This document shows positions 6,682 through 12,732 of a stretch of 25,749 nt of DNA, one piece after another. A program made the translations under genes and the position numbers. Origin of the DNA: DATKZB01 sp035528235 (GTDB lineage Bacteria > Planctomycetota > Phycisphaerae > FEN-1346); NCBI GenBank assembly GCA_035528235.1, contig DATKZB010000276.1:1-25749 (forward strand), read 5' to 3'. Position 1 is the first letter of the stretch. Every line of letters starts with the position of its first letter. Below the pieces are notes generated by a model. The model was not told where the DNA came from and did not search any database. It saw nothing but the letters and a program-made list of their open reading frames with translations.

Positions 6682-8253
6682 TCAGGCCTCCTCGATGATC
6701 TTGAGGTTCAGCCGCTTGGCCAGGTCCGCGATGGGGCCTCGAAGGTCGCCGTAGAACGTAACGCGGTGCCAGCCCCAGCGGTCCCACTCGGTGAGGAGTT
6801 TGTCGATGCTGCCCTTGACCTCGGCGGCGAGTTTGGTGCGGCAGGCCTTGTCCTCGTCGATGTTGTCGACCGACTTGGCGAGGTGCAGAACGATCTCGCG
6901 CCGCTCGGGCTCGATCTCGAGCGTCGTGGTCATGTACCCCGGGGGCAGGAGCGACCGCAGGGCCGCACCCTTGCGGTCCTCGGAATGGCTTCGGATGTGG
7001 TACGGGTTCGCGGCCCCCGCGGCGCCGAACATCCGGGTCGGCGCCACGCAGTGAGCGTAGATAATCTGGTTCTTCGACGTGTCGATGACCGGGTCCGAGA
7101 TGAATCCCGGCCGCCCCGTCAGCGCCCCGACGGCCAGCATGGTGATGGTGCTCGTCAGGTCGCCCTCGCAGGCGCCCACCAGGCCGTCGTCGTTGAACTG
7201 GCAGAACCCCAGGCACGGGTACGCCTTCAGGTGCCCGCCGTAGAACCCGCCCAGGCAGTTGATGGTGATGGCGTTGGCCCCGCGGCGTTTCATGACCTCG
7301 CGCATGGCCACGTACATGGCGCCGGAGTCTTCGAGGTCCTGGCGCGACGGTTCGACGACCTTCTCGGCGGCCTGGCTCCAGCGGTCGGCAAACTTCCGGG
7401 CCTCCTGGCGGTCGGCCTTCTCGTAGGCCTCGTGGAGTTCCTTGAACTCGACCGGCACGACCTTCGTGCCGAAGAGGGCCTCGATGGCCTTGCCGCGACC
7501 CGGCATGCCCCATCCGCCGCCCACCGCCAGGATGACCGACTGGCGGAGTTTCCCCAGGGCCTCGTCCATCGCGACGGTCTTGACCTCGTCGGCCTTGCAG
7601 GTCATGTCGCCGGGCGCGGGGGTGTTCTTGAGTCGCGCCTCGCGGCAGGCGGCCAGGAAGGCGTCGACCGAGCCGTCGGGCTTCTTCAGAATCTCGAAGC
7701 ACCGGGCCGCGCGGGCCACGTCGTCCAGCCGCGACGAGGAGACGCCCGCGACCTTCCACCCGTGCCGCCGGGCCGCCGCGAACTGGGTCAGAAACTCGCC
7801 GCTGCCGCCGTACAGGTCGTCGACGAACAGCGTGGGCCGGCCCGAGGCGCCGATAACCTGCGGGGCCCCCGTCCAGATGCCCAGCATGAACACGAGGTAC
7901 CCGTCGACGGCCTTGTCGTCCCCGAGGAGTTTCTTGGCCCCGTCGCCGTTCTGGACGGTGGCCGGCAGGAACTCGACGCCGGGACACGCCTGGGTCAGCC
8001 GCTCGGTCAGCATTTTCTTGCGGCCATCGTAATCGTAGCCGATGTTCGGCCACGTGGGCGAGTTGGGCGGAATGTGCGTAAAGACGAGGCGGACCTTGGG
8101 CTTGCCGTCCGCCTTGGGCGGGTTTGCCCCGCGTGCCAGGGCCGCCATCGGCCCAGCCGCCATCGCTCCGGCGGCACACGTCGCCAGGAACCGGCGACGG
8201 TTCATTCCATGCGGGCATCGACCGGCACAGGACAGGCACGTTGGGGGGTTCAT
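6682..8253 (-). CDS. Tat-exported L-fucose/arabinose-isomerase-like protein
   Basis: This 523-residue protein resembles the L-fucose isomerase-like proteins of planctomycetes. Recognisable segments are an early RLVFTHIPPNSPTWPNIGYD, the central AVGGGWGMPGRGKAIEALFG, INCLGGFYGGHLKAYPCLGF followed by a Gly/Glu/Asp-rich stretch (GACEGDLTSTITMLAVGALT), and the C-terminal WGWHRVTFYGDLRGPIADLA. Cytoplasmic relatives interconvert aldoses and ketoses with Mn2+. Here a twin-arginine signal (MNRRRFLATCAAGAMAAG) predicts export, which is odd for a catabolic sugar isomerase, so the substrate and even the activity are uncertain. The start at 8253 is favoured by AAGGAG ten bases upstream; the internal ATG at 8205 would start directly at the twin-arginine segment but lacks a site. 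It diverges from the sulfatase across a MITE-like element. Confidence 0.8.
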   Translation of the reverse strand: MNPPTCLSCAGRCPHGMNRRRFLATCAAGAMAAGPMAALARGANPPKADGKPKVRLVFTHIPPNSPTWPNIGYDYDGRKKMLTERLTQACPGVEFLPATVQNGDGAKKLLGDDKAVDGYLVFMLGIWTGAPQVIGASGRPTLFVDDLYGGSGEFLTQFAAARRHGWKVAGVSSSRLDDVARAARCFEILKKPDGSVDAFLAACREARLKNTPAPGDMTCKADEVKTVAMDEALGKLRQSVILAVGGGWGMPGRGKAIEALFGTKVVPVEFKELHEAYEKADRQEARKFADRWSQAAEKVVEPSRQDLEDSGAMYVAMREVMKRRGANAITINCLGGFYGGHLKAYPCLGFCQFNDDGLVGACEGDLTSTITMLAVGALTGRPGFISDPVIDTSKNQIIYAHCVAPTRMFGAAGAANPYHIRSHSEDRKGAALRSLLPPGYMTTTLEIEPERREIVLHLAKSVDNIDEDKACRTKLAAEVKGSIDKLLTEWDRWGWHRVTFYGDLRGPIADLAKRLNLKIIEEA

Positions 8254-8327
8254 CGGCCGTCACTCCTTCCGGGGTCCGGGGCGTCTCGGGCCCTGCGCAC
8301 ACCGCCGGCCTCGCGCCCCGCACGACC

Positions 8328-8475
8328 TAATGCTACTTTGTCAACTCGTCGCCACCGTGCGCGGCGGCCTTCCCAGGCCGCCGCGACAGGTTACCCTGAG
8401 TCAACTCGCGGTGGCCTCGGAAGGCCACCGCGCGGGATTCCAAGGCGCCCACGCCGAGTTGACCAAGTAGCACTA
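8328..8475. mobile_element. MITE-like palindromic element 2 (148 bp, no ORF)
   Basis: The left end TAATGCTACTTTGTCAACTC (8328-8347) and the reverse complement of the right end (8456-8475) match at 18 of 20 positions. Inside are two family A palindromes: GCGGCGGCCT-tccc-AGGCCGCCGC (8361-8384) and GCGGTGGCCT-cgga-AGGCCACCGC (8408-8431), in which arm changes are compensated. A third TCAACTC (8401-8407) abuts the second palindrome. No coding capacity. The 17-base core of the left end recurs with one mismatch, inverted, at 12637-12653, which ties the elements together. Confidence 0.65.
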
Positions 8476-8534
8476 ACTATAGACTCCTCCGCCCCCGACT
8501 GTCAACGCCTGCCCGGGCGACGGCGAAAACGCCG

Positions 8535-8563
8535 TTGCTCCCCTACCCGCCGCACACTACACT
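8535..8563 (+). promoter_or_regulatory. Candidate sigma-70-type promoter for the sulfatase
   Basis: TTGCTC (8535-8540), a 17-base spacer and TACACT (8558-8563). Transcription would begin near 8570, about 20 bases before the ATG at 8591. This leaves a very short leader holding GAGGG as the ribosome binding site. Confidence 0.45.
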
Positions 8564-8590
8564 GCCGCGTGAACCTGCGAGGGCCTTGCC

Positions 8591-9967
8591 ATGAAACGCC
8601 GCACGCTGCTCAAGGCCACGGCCGCGGTTGCTGCCGCGCCGCTGCTGGGATGCCAAACGCGGGGGGCCGCGCCCGTGAAACGGCCGAACGTCCTCTTCCT
8701 CTTCACCGACGACCAGCGGTTCGACACCATCCGGGCACTGGGCAACCCCGAGATCGAGACGCCCAACCTCGACCGGCTGGCAGCGCGCGGCGTGGCATTC
8801 ACGCACGCGCACATCATGGGCGGCACGGGCGGGGCCATCTGCATCGCCAGCCGGGCCATGCTCCTGACCGGCCGGACGCTCTTTCGCGCGCCCAACAACC
8901 TTGGCGACTTCGCCACCTGGCCCGAGACCTTCCGCCAGGCCGGCTACGAGACCTTCGGCACCGGCAAGTGGCACAACGGCGCCGCGTCGTACGCCCGGTC
9001 GTTCTCGGCAGGCGAGGCCATCTTCTTCGGCGGCATGAACGATCACCGGAAGGTGCCGGTCTACGACTTCGCGCCCGACGGCAAGTATCCCAAGAGCCGC
9101 CAGCACGTGGCGGAGGAGTTTTCGAGCGAACTGTTCTCCAGCGCCGCCATCCGGTTCCTCCGCGGGTACCGGGGCGCGGCACCGTTCTTCGCGTACGTCT
9201 CGTACACCGCGCCGCACGACCCGCGGACGCCGCCCAAGGAATGGGCCGACCGGTACGACCCCCAGAAGATAACGCTGCCGAAGAACTTCCTGCCCGAGCA
9301 TCCGTTCGACAACGGCGAACTGAAGGTCCGCGACGAGCAACTGGCCCCCTGGCCGCGCACGCCCGAGGTCATCCGCCGGCACATCGCCGACTACTACGGC
9401 ATGATTTCGCACGTCGACGAGCAGATTGGCCGCGTCCTGGCGGCACTCGACGAGACCGGCCACGCCCGCGACACGATTATCGTCTTCGGCGGTGACAACG
9501 GCCTGGCCATGGGCCGGCACGGCCTGATGGGCAAGCAGAATCTGTACGATCACAGCGTGCGCGTGCCGCTCATCGTCTCGGCCCCCGGCGTCGGAAGGCC
9601 CGGGACGCGATGCGACGCGCTCGTGTACCTGCACGACATCTTCCCCACGGTGTGCGACCTGGCAGCCGTGCCGGCGCCCGAGACGATCGAGTCGAAGAGC
9701 CTCGTGCCGCTCATGCGCGACCCGTCGGCCACGGCGTACGACGACGTGTTCGCGGCGTACCGCGACATCCAGCGGATGGTGCGGACCGAGCGGTGGAAAC
9801 TCATCGTGTACCCGAAGGTGCGGGTGACGCAACTGTTTGACATCGCGGCTGACCCCTGGGAACTCCGGAACCTGGCCGACTCCCCCGAGCACGCCGCCAC
9901 CCTGGCCGACATGCGCGGCCGGTTGGCTCAGTGGCAGGAGAGGGTGGGGGATAAGGTGAGTGCCTAG
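8591..9967 (+). CDS. Tat-exported lipoprotein sulfatase (formylglycine type)
   Basis: Sulfatases of this family hydrolyse sulfate esters, in planctomycetes mostly on sulfated polysaccharides. The 458-residue protein has a twin-arginine start (MKRRTLLKATA) and a lipobox ending LLGC at Cys21, predicting export and lipid anchoring. RPNVLFLFTDDQRFD supplies the metal-binding Asp40-Asp41. C-I-A-S-R-x3-LTGR at Cys84 is the formylglycine site; it is the C-x-A-x-R rather than the usual C-x-P-x-R form, which fits some maturases. GTGKWH (124-128), APHD (207-210) and FGGDNG with Lys315 complete the active site. The last codons GTG AGT GCC TAG lie inside the left repeat array of the adjacent cassette, so the natural C-terminus may have been altered. 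The substrate cannot be told, and no maturase gene is in the window. Confidence 0.93.
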   Translation: MKRRTLLKATAAVAAAPLLGCQTRGAAPVKRPNVLFLFTDDQRFDTIRALGNPEIETPNLDRLAARGVAFTHAHIMGGTGGAICIASRAMLLTGRTLFRAPNNLGDFATWPETFRQAGYETFGTGKWHNGAASYARSFSAGEAIFFGGMNDHRKVPVYDFAPDGKYPKSRQHVAEEFSSELFSSAAIRFLRGYRGAAPFFAYVSYTAPHDPRTPPKEWADRYDPQKITLPKNFLPEHPFDNGELKVRDEQLAPWPRTPEVIRRHIADYYGMISHVDEQIGRVLAALDETGHARDTIIVFGGDNGLAMGRHGLMGKQNLYDHSVRVPLIVSAPGVGRPGTRCDALVYLHDIFPTVCDLAAVPAPETIESKSLVPLMRDPSATAYDDVFAAYRDIQRMVRTERWKLIVYPKVRVTQLFDIAADPWELRNLADSPEHAATLADMRGRLAQWQERVGDKVSA

Positions 9968-10017
9968 GTTACTAGGTGCCTAGGTGCCTAGGTGCCTAAG
10001 TGCCTAAGTAACTGAGT
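9954..10017. repeat. Left array of an 8-bp unit (GCCTAGGT-like)
   Basis: Eight consecutive 8-base units: AGGTGAGT, GCCTAGGT, TACTAGGT, GCCTAGGT, GCCTAGGT, GCCTAAGT, GCCTAAGT, AACTGAGT. The sulfatase stop codon is inside the second unit. The array is the inverted counterpart of the one at 10498-10547. Confidence 0.85.
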
Positions 10018-10076
10018 ACGGCCAAAGAGACAAGACAAGCCAATGAGGTTGCGGCGCAAGGAACGGCGGTGAAGGA

Positions 10077-10463
10077 ATGGCACAGGACCCGTCTCACGGC
10101 GTACGCACGTACAGAGACCTGGTGGCATGGCAGGAGGCGATGGCCCTTGCCGAGCAGGTTTACCACGTGACCGAAGGCTTTCCTAAGCGTGAGACGTTCG
10201 GCCTGACGGCCCAGATGCGGCGCGCGGCCGTGAGCGTACCGTCGAACATCGCGGAAGGGTTCGGACGGGCCAAGACCCTCGACTTCCGGCGATTTCTCAG
10301 TATCGCCAGGGGCAGCCTCTTCGAGGTCCAGACCCAGGCCGAGTTGGCCAGACGACTCGCGTGGCTCCAGGGCGATGCATGCGCCGCCCTGCGAGACCAG
10401 AGCCAGCGCGTCGACGCCATACTCTCCGGCCTGATCCGCTCGGTCGGTCGACGGAAAACGTAA
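10077..10463 (+). CDS. Four helix bundle protein (S23/IVP, Avd-like family)
   Basis: This 128-residue protein matches the family found in 23S rRNA intervening sequences and related to the Avd accessory protein of diversity-generating retroelements. Recognisable segments are YRDLVAWQEAMALAEQVYHV (helix 1), FPKRETFGLTAQMRRAAVSV, PSNIAEGFGRAKTLDFRRFL (the family hallmark N-I-A-E-G-x-G-R) and ARGSLFEVQTQAELARRLAW, followed by a last helix to IRSVGRRKT. Known members form basic pentameric bundles thought to bind nucleic acid; the function of stand-alone copies is unsettled. The start is the ATG at 10077, with purine-rich GGTGAAGGA immediately before it. No reverse transcriptase or variable repeat is in the window, so a retroelement role is not supported here. 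Confidence 0.9.
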   Translation: MAQDPSHGVRTYRDLVAWQEAMALAEQVYHVTEGFPKRETFGLTAQMRRAAVSVPSNIAEGFGRAKTLDFRRFLSIARGSLFEVQTQAELARRLAWLQGDACAALRDQSQRVDAILSGLIRSVGRRKT

Positions 10464-10467
10464 GGCC

Positions 10468-10503
10468 GTGCCCGACAGGGCCCTCCCGCCCTGCCCCAGG
10501 CAC
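10468..10503 (+). terminator. Hairpin after the four-helix-bundle gene
   Basis: GTGCC (10468-10472) pairs with GGCAC (10499-10503), and inside it CAGGGC-cctccc-GCCCTG forms a perfect 6-bp stem. It begins five bases after the TAA and its outer arm runs into the right repeat array. There is no U-run, so it may be RNA structure rather than a true terminator. Confidence 0.4.
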
Positions 10504-10547
10504 CTAGGCACTTAGGCACCTAGGAACTTAGTCACTAAGGTACTCAC
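10498..10547. repeat. Right array of the 8-bp unit (inverted)
   Basis: Units AGGCACCT, AGGCACTT, AGGCACCT, AGGAACTT, AGTCACTA and AGGTACTC are followed by AC. Reverse-complemented they read AGGTGCCT, AAGTGCCT and so on, matching the left array. The array ends two bases before the ATG at 10550 and contributes the AAGG that would serve that gene as ribosome binding site. Confidence 0.85.
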
Positions 10548-10549
10548 TC

Positions 10550-11233
10550 ATGACTCCACGCGAGACGTTCATCACGGCCCTGGAAGGCCGCCAGCCTCCC
10601 GGCCGGGTGCCGCATTTCGAACTCGTGTTTTACCTGACGATGGAGGCCTTCGGCCGCGTGCACCCGTCGCAGCGGCATTACGGCCAGTGGGGACAGATGT
10701 CGGAGCGCGAGCGCGACCTCCATCGGCGCGACATCGCCGACCTGTACGTGGCGACCGCCCGGCGGTTCGAGCACTCGGCCATCTTCTTTCACGGCGCCGG
10801 CGGATGGGGCCGCCAGGCCGACGACGAGACACGCCGGTGCCTGGACGCCATCCGCGACCTCTCGGGCCGGGAGTTCTTCCTGATGATCCACGGCGACGCC
10901 ACGTTCGGCATCCCCGACGGCAACCGCATGGTCGAGTTTTCGGCCCGGCTGGTCGAGGACCCGGCGGGCCTGAAGACCGAGGCGGCCCGGGCTGTCGATG
11001 CGGCCGTCGAACGGGCCGAGGCGTTTCGCCGGCACGGGGCGCTCGACGGGTTCGCCCTGTGCTCCGATTACTGCCTCAACACGGGTCCGTTTCTTCGGCC
11101 CGCGATGTTCGACGAGTTCGTGGCGCCGTACCTGGCGCGGCTCATCGGGGCCCTGCGCGAGATGGGGTTTTACACCATCAAACACACCGAAGGTAATATA
11201 ACGGTTGCCATACCGTCGTCGAAGTGCTTTTGA
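10550..11233 (+). pseudogene. URO-D superfamily protein, C-terminally truncated
   Basis: The 227-residue reading frame starts like the planctomycete uroporphyrinogen-decarboxylase-like proteins, usually methyltransferase-type rather than haem enzymes: MTPRETFITALEGRQPPGRV, VPHFELVFYLTMEAFG, then a long helical region, EFFLMIHGDATFGIPDGN, FALCSDYCLNTGPFLRPAMF, DEFVAPYLARLIGALREMGF and YTIKHTEGN. Family members normally continue for another 100 or more residues (the strand after K-H-x-D-G-N and the remaining barrel). Here the frame switches to ITVAIPSSKCF and stops in AT-richer DNA with no homologous continuation in any frame. The barrel is incomplete, so the product is probably non-functional. 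The gene directly abuts the inverted-repeat cassette upstream. Confidence 0.7.
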
Positions 11234-11275
11234 TTCCGCCCGCGTGGAGGTTCGGCCGCTGGCGGCGTGAGGCTC

Positions 11276-11304
11276 TTGCGTGCGGGCGGTGCGGGCGGTA
11301 GAGT
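11276..11304 (+). promoter_or_regulatory. Candidate sigma-70-type promoter for the 11363 gene
   Basis: TTGCGT (11276-11281), a 17-base spacer and TAGAGT (11299-11304). Transcription would start near 11311, about 50 bases before the ATG at 11363. The -10 matches the one proposed at 3754-3759. Confidence 0.45.
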
Positions 11305-11362
11305 AGCGGGCGCTGCTCCGGCGGACGTGACGGCCTGACGGCCCACATAAAGGAGACTTACC

Positions 11363-11797
11363 ATGACGACCGACGAACGCCTGGAGGCGTTGGAGAAGGA
11401 ACTGGCCCGCGCGAAGCGCCGCAACCGGCGGATGCTGGCTGTCGTCGGCCTGGCGGCGGGGGCCGTCGCCCTGGTCTGGATCGTCGCGGGGACGGCGAAC
11501 AGGGCACAGGCTCAGGCGGGCGGGGTCCCGGCCGTTATCCGCGCCCGCCAGTTTATCCTCGAGGACGCGGCAGGCGAGACCCGCGCCGTGCTGTTAGTGG
11601 CCAAGGACGGCCCAAGCCTGGCCCTGTACGACGAGAACGGCCAGGGCCGCGCCGCGCTGAGCGTGCTCAAGGGCGAGCCGGGGCTGCTCCTTTTCGACGC
11701 GAACGGCAAGGGCCGCGTCGCGCTGGCCGTGACCAAGTACGGGCCGGGGCTGTACCTGCGCGACGCGGCGGGCAAGACGGTGTGGTCGGCGCCGTGA
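11363..11797 (+). CDS. Membrane-anchored protein with short D-x-x-G-x-x-R-A repeats
   Basis: This 144-residue protein has an N-terminal charged, coiled-coil-like segment (MTTDERLEALEKELARAKRR), one membrane helix (about 24-43, LAVVGLAAGAVALVWIVAG) and then a beta-rich region of degenerate 22-24 residue repeats: FILEDAAGETRAVLLVAKDG, LALYDENGQGRAALSVLKGE, LLLFDANGKGRVALAVTKYG and LYLRDAAGKTVWSAP. Proteins with this layout (membrane helix plus L-x-L-x-D-x-x-G-x-x-R-A-x-L repeats) are recalled as common hypothetical proteins in planctomycetes. AAAGGAGA precedes the ATG. The repeats probably form a beta structure outside the cytoplasm. No function is known to me. Confidence 0.85.
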   Translation: MTTDERLEALEKELARAKRRNRRMLAVVGLAAGAVALVWIVAGTANRAQAQAGGVPAVIRARQFILEDAAGETRAVLLVAKDGPSLALYDENGQGRAALSVLKGEPGLLLFDANGKGRVALAVTKYGPGLYLRDAAGKTVWSAP

Positions 11798-12206
11798 GCC
11801 GGGCTGGGCCGCCGGGCTCCCTCCGTTCCCGGCGCTCTCGCGAGGTGATGGCTCCACCTTAAATCAGGCGGATTTTCATGTAGACTCTAGAAAGGGTTCA
11901 GACTAAAGTAGATCGTGGCCTTCTGGGGTAGAGTTGCGGACTCACCGTAGGCCGGGTTTAGGCTTGCTAGGCAGTCGGCGGATGGGCTCGGGCGTCCGGG
12001 CGCGTCCGACCGGAAACCCTCATGCAATGGGCCTGGACGCCTCGGCCCGTTGGACGTTGAGGGGAGCCGAACGCTAGCCGAAACCACCCGATTGCCTGGC
12101 CGGGACGGCTGATGCCCCAATCGGATCAGGCGCCGGCCAACTCGCCCCAGAAGGCTAATTTTCCGCCCAATCTTGCGCCTGTCCACACCTATATACGCAG
12201 CCCCGG
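11798..12206. other. Non-coding, AT-richer region
   Basis: Roughly 400 bases with patches of lower GC than the surroundings (for example 11860-11920 and 12145-12195) and no recognisable frame, promoter or repeat. It probably contains decayed remnants of the gene whose 3' end survives at 12207-12431. Confidence 0.5.
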
Positions 12207-12431
12207 CCCATCGGCGAACTCGACCAGTGGATTCGCGCCATCCGCGGCGAGAAACCGTCCGACGCGTCGTTCGAGAACGTCTACCCCTTCGCCGAGACGA
12301 TCCTGCTTGGCGCGGCAGCCTTGCGCGTCGACAAGAAACTCGCCTGGGACAGCGCCAAGGCCGCCTTCACGAACGACGCCGAGGCCAACAAACTGCTGAC
12401 CCGCACGTACCGCCAGGGCTGGGAACTCTGA
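12207..12431 (+). pseudogene. 3' remnant of a Gfo/Idh/MocA-family oxidoreductase
   Basis: The frame reads PIGELDQWIRAIRGEKPSDA, then SFENVYPFAETILLGAAALR, VDKKLAWDSAKAAFTNDAEA and NKLLTRTYRQGWEL before TGA. This is the characteristic C-terminus of planctomycete/Bacteroidota Gfo/Idh/MocA oxidoreductases (pattern A-x-x-x-L-G-x-x-A-L-R, then W-D, N-x-x-E-A-x-x-L, Y-R-x-G-W). About 74 residues survive of a protein normally 400 or more. No start codon, ribosome binding site or NAD-binding domain lies upstream, so this is a dead scrap. Intact members act on sugars and related polyols with NAD(P). Confidence 0.75.
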
Positions 12432-12472
12432 GGCCGAGGCCGAAGGAGCGTTTTACGATTGCGTATTCACAC

Positions 12473-12653
12473 CACCACTTGTGCGCGGTGGGTCTCCTGA
12501 CCCACCGCGCCTATGCCCGCGGGCGTTCCTCGTCGGCCCCTTGGGAGCCCGCGCGGTGGCCTTCCCAGGCCACCGCGCCTTGGCGCAGGGCGCTTCCTCG
12601 CGGCGGCCTGGGAAGGCCGCCGCGCAAGAAGGCGAGGAGTTGACAAAGTCGCA
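12473..12653. mobile_element. MITE-like palindromic element 3 (about 180 bp)
   Basis: The right end GAGTTGACAAAGTCGCA (12637-12653) is the reverse complement, with one mismatch in 17, of the left end of the element at 8328-8475. The left boundary is uncertain (a short ACTTGT-GCGCGG resembling ACTTGTCGCGCGG in the element at 3546). Inside are family B palindrome GCGCGGTGGGT-N6-ACCCACCGCGC (12483-12510) and two family A palindromes, GCGGTGGCCT-tccc-AGGCCACCGC (12553-12576) and GCGGCGGCCT-ggga-AGGCCGCCGC (12600-12623). No coding capacity. Confidence 0.5.
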
Positions 12654-12668
12654 CGAAACACCTCGCCG

Positions 12669-12697
12669 TAGACACCGCCGCCGGTCGCTGCTATAGT
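12669..12697 (+). promoter_or_regulatory. Candidate sigma-70-type promoter for the helicase gene
   Basis: TAGACA (12669-12674), a 17-base spacer and TATAGT (12692-12697). Transcription would begin near 12704, about 30 bases before the ATG at 12733, leaving room for the GAAGGCAGG ribosome binding site. It lies just beyond the palindromic element. Confidence 0.6.
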
Positions 12698-12732
12698 ACC
12701 GGCCCGCACGGAACCCCGGACGAAGGCAGGCG

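Larger units (their letters stand above)
8254..8590. other. Divergent intergenic region
   Basis: The region between the leftward isomerase-like gene and the rightward sulfatase holds the AAGGAG site for the former, a MITE-like element (8328-8475), a candidate promoter for the sulfatase (8535-8563) and a short sulfatase leader. Nothing else was recognised. Confidence 0.6.
9956..10547. mobile_element. Four-helix-bundle cassette bounded by inverted octanucleotide arrays (IVS-like)
   Basis: The 592-bp unit begins with GTGAGT and ends with its complement ACTCAC. Each end is a run of related 8-bp units, oriented so that the two ends can base-pair; in the middle is a gene of the S23/IVP four-helix-bundle family. 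Intervening sequences of bacterial 23S rRNA genes are known to have complementary ends and sometimes to encode this protein family, so the architecture matches, but here the element lies between protein genes. Mobility is inferred, not shown. Confidence 0.55.

Noticed and set aside
6601..9495. A 964-residue plus-strand frame across the isomerase and sulfatase region
   Set aside because: It is antisense to the isomerase-like gene and out of frame with the sulfatase, with low-complexity composition and no family resemblance.
9962..10017. Tandem 8-bp units as a CRISPR array
   Set aside because: The units are only 8 bp, with no spacers, and they have an inverted partner array; there are no cas genes.
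10077..10463. Four-helix-bundle protein as the Avd subunit of a diversity-generating retroelement
   Set aside because: There is no reverse transcriptase, template repeat or variable repeat anywhere in the window.
12112..12399. 95-residue Ser/Pro/Arg-rich frame
   Set aside because: It is out of frame with the recognisable oxidoreductase C-terminus at 12207-12431 and has GC-rich artefact composition.
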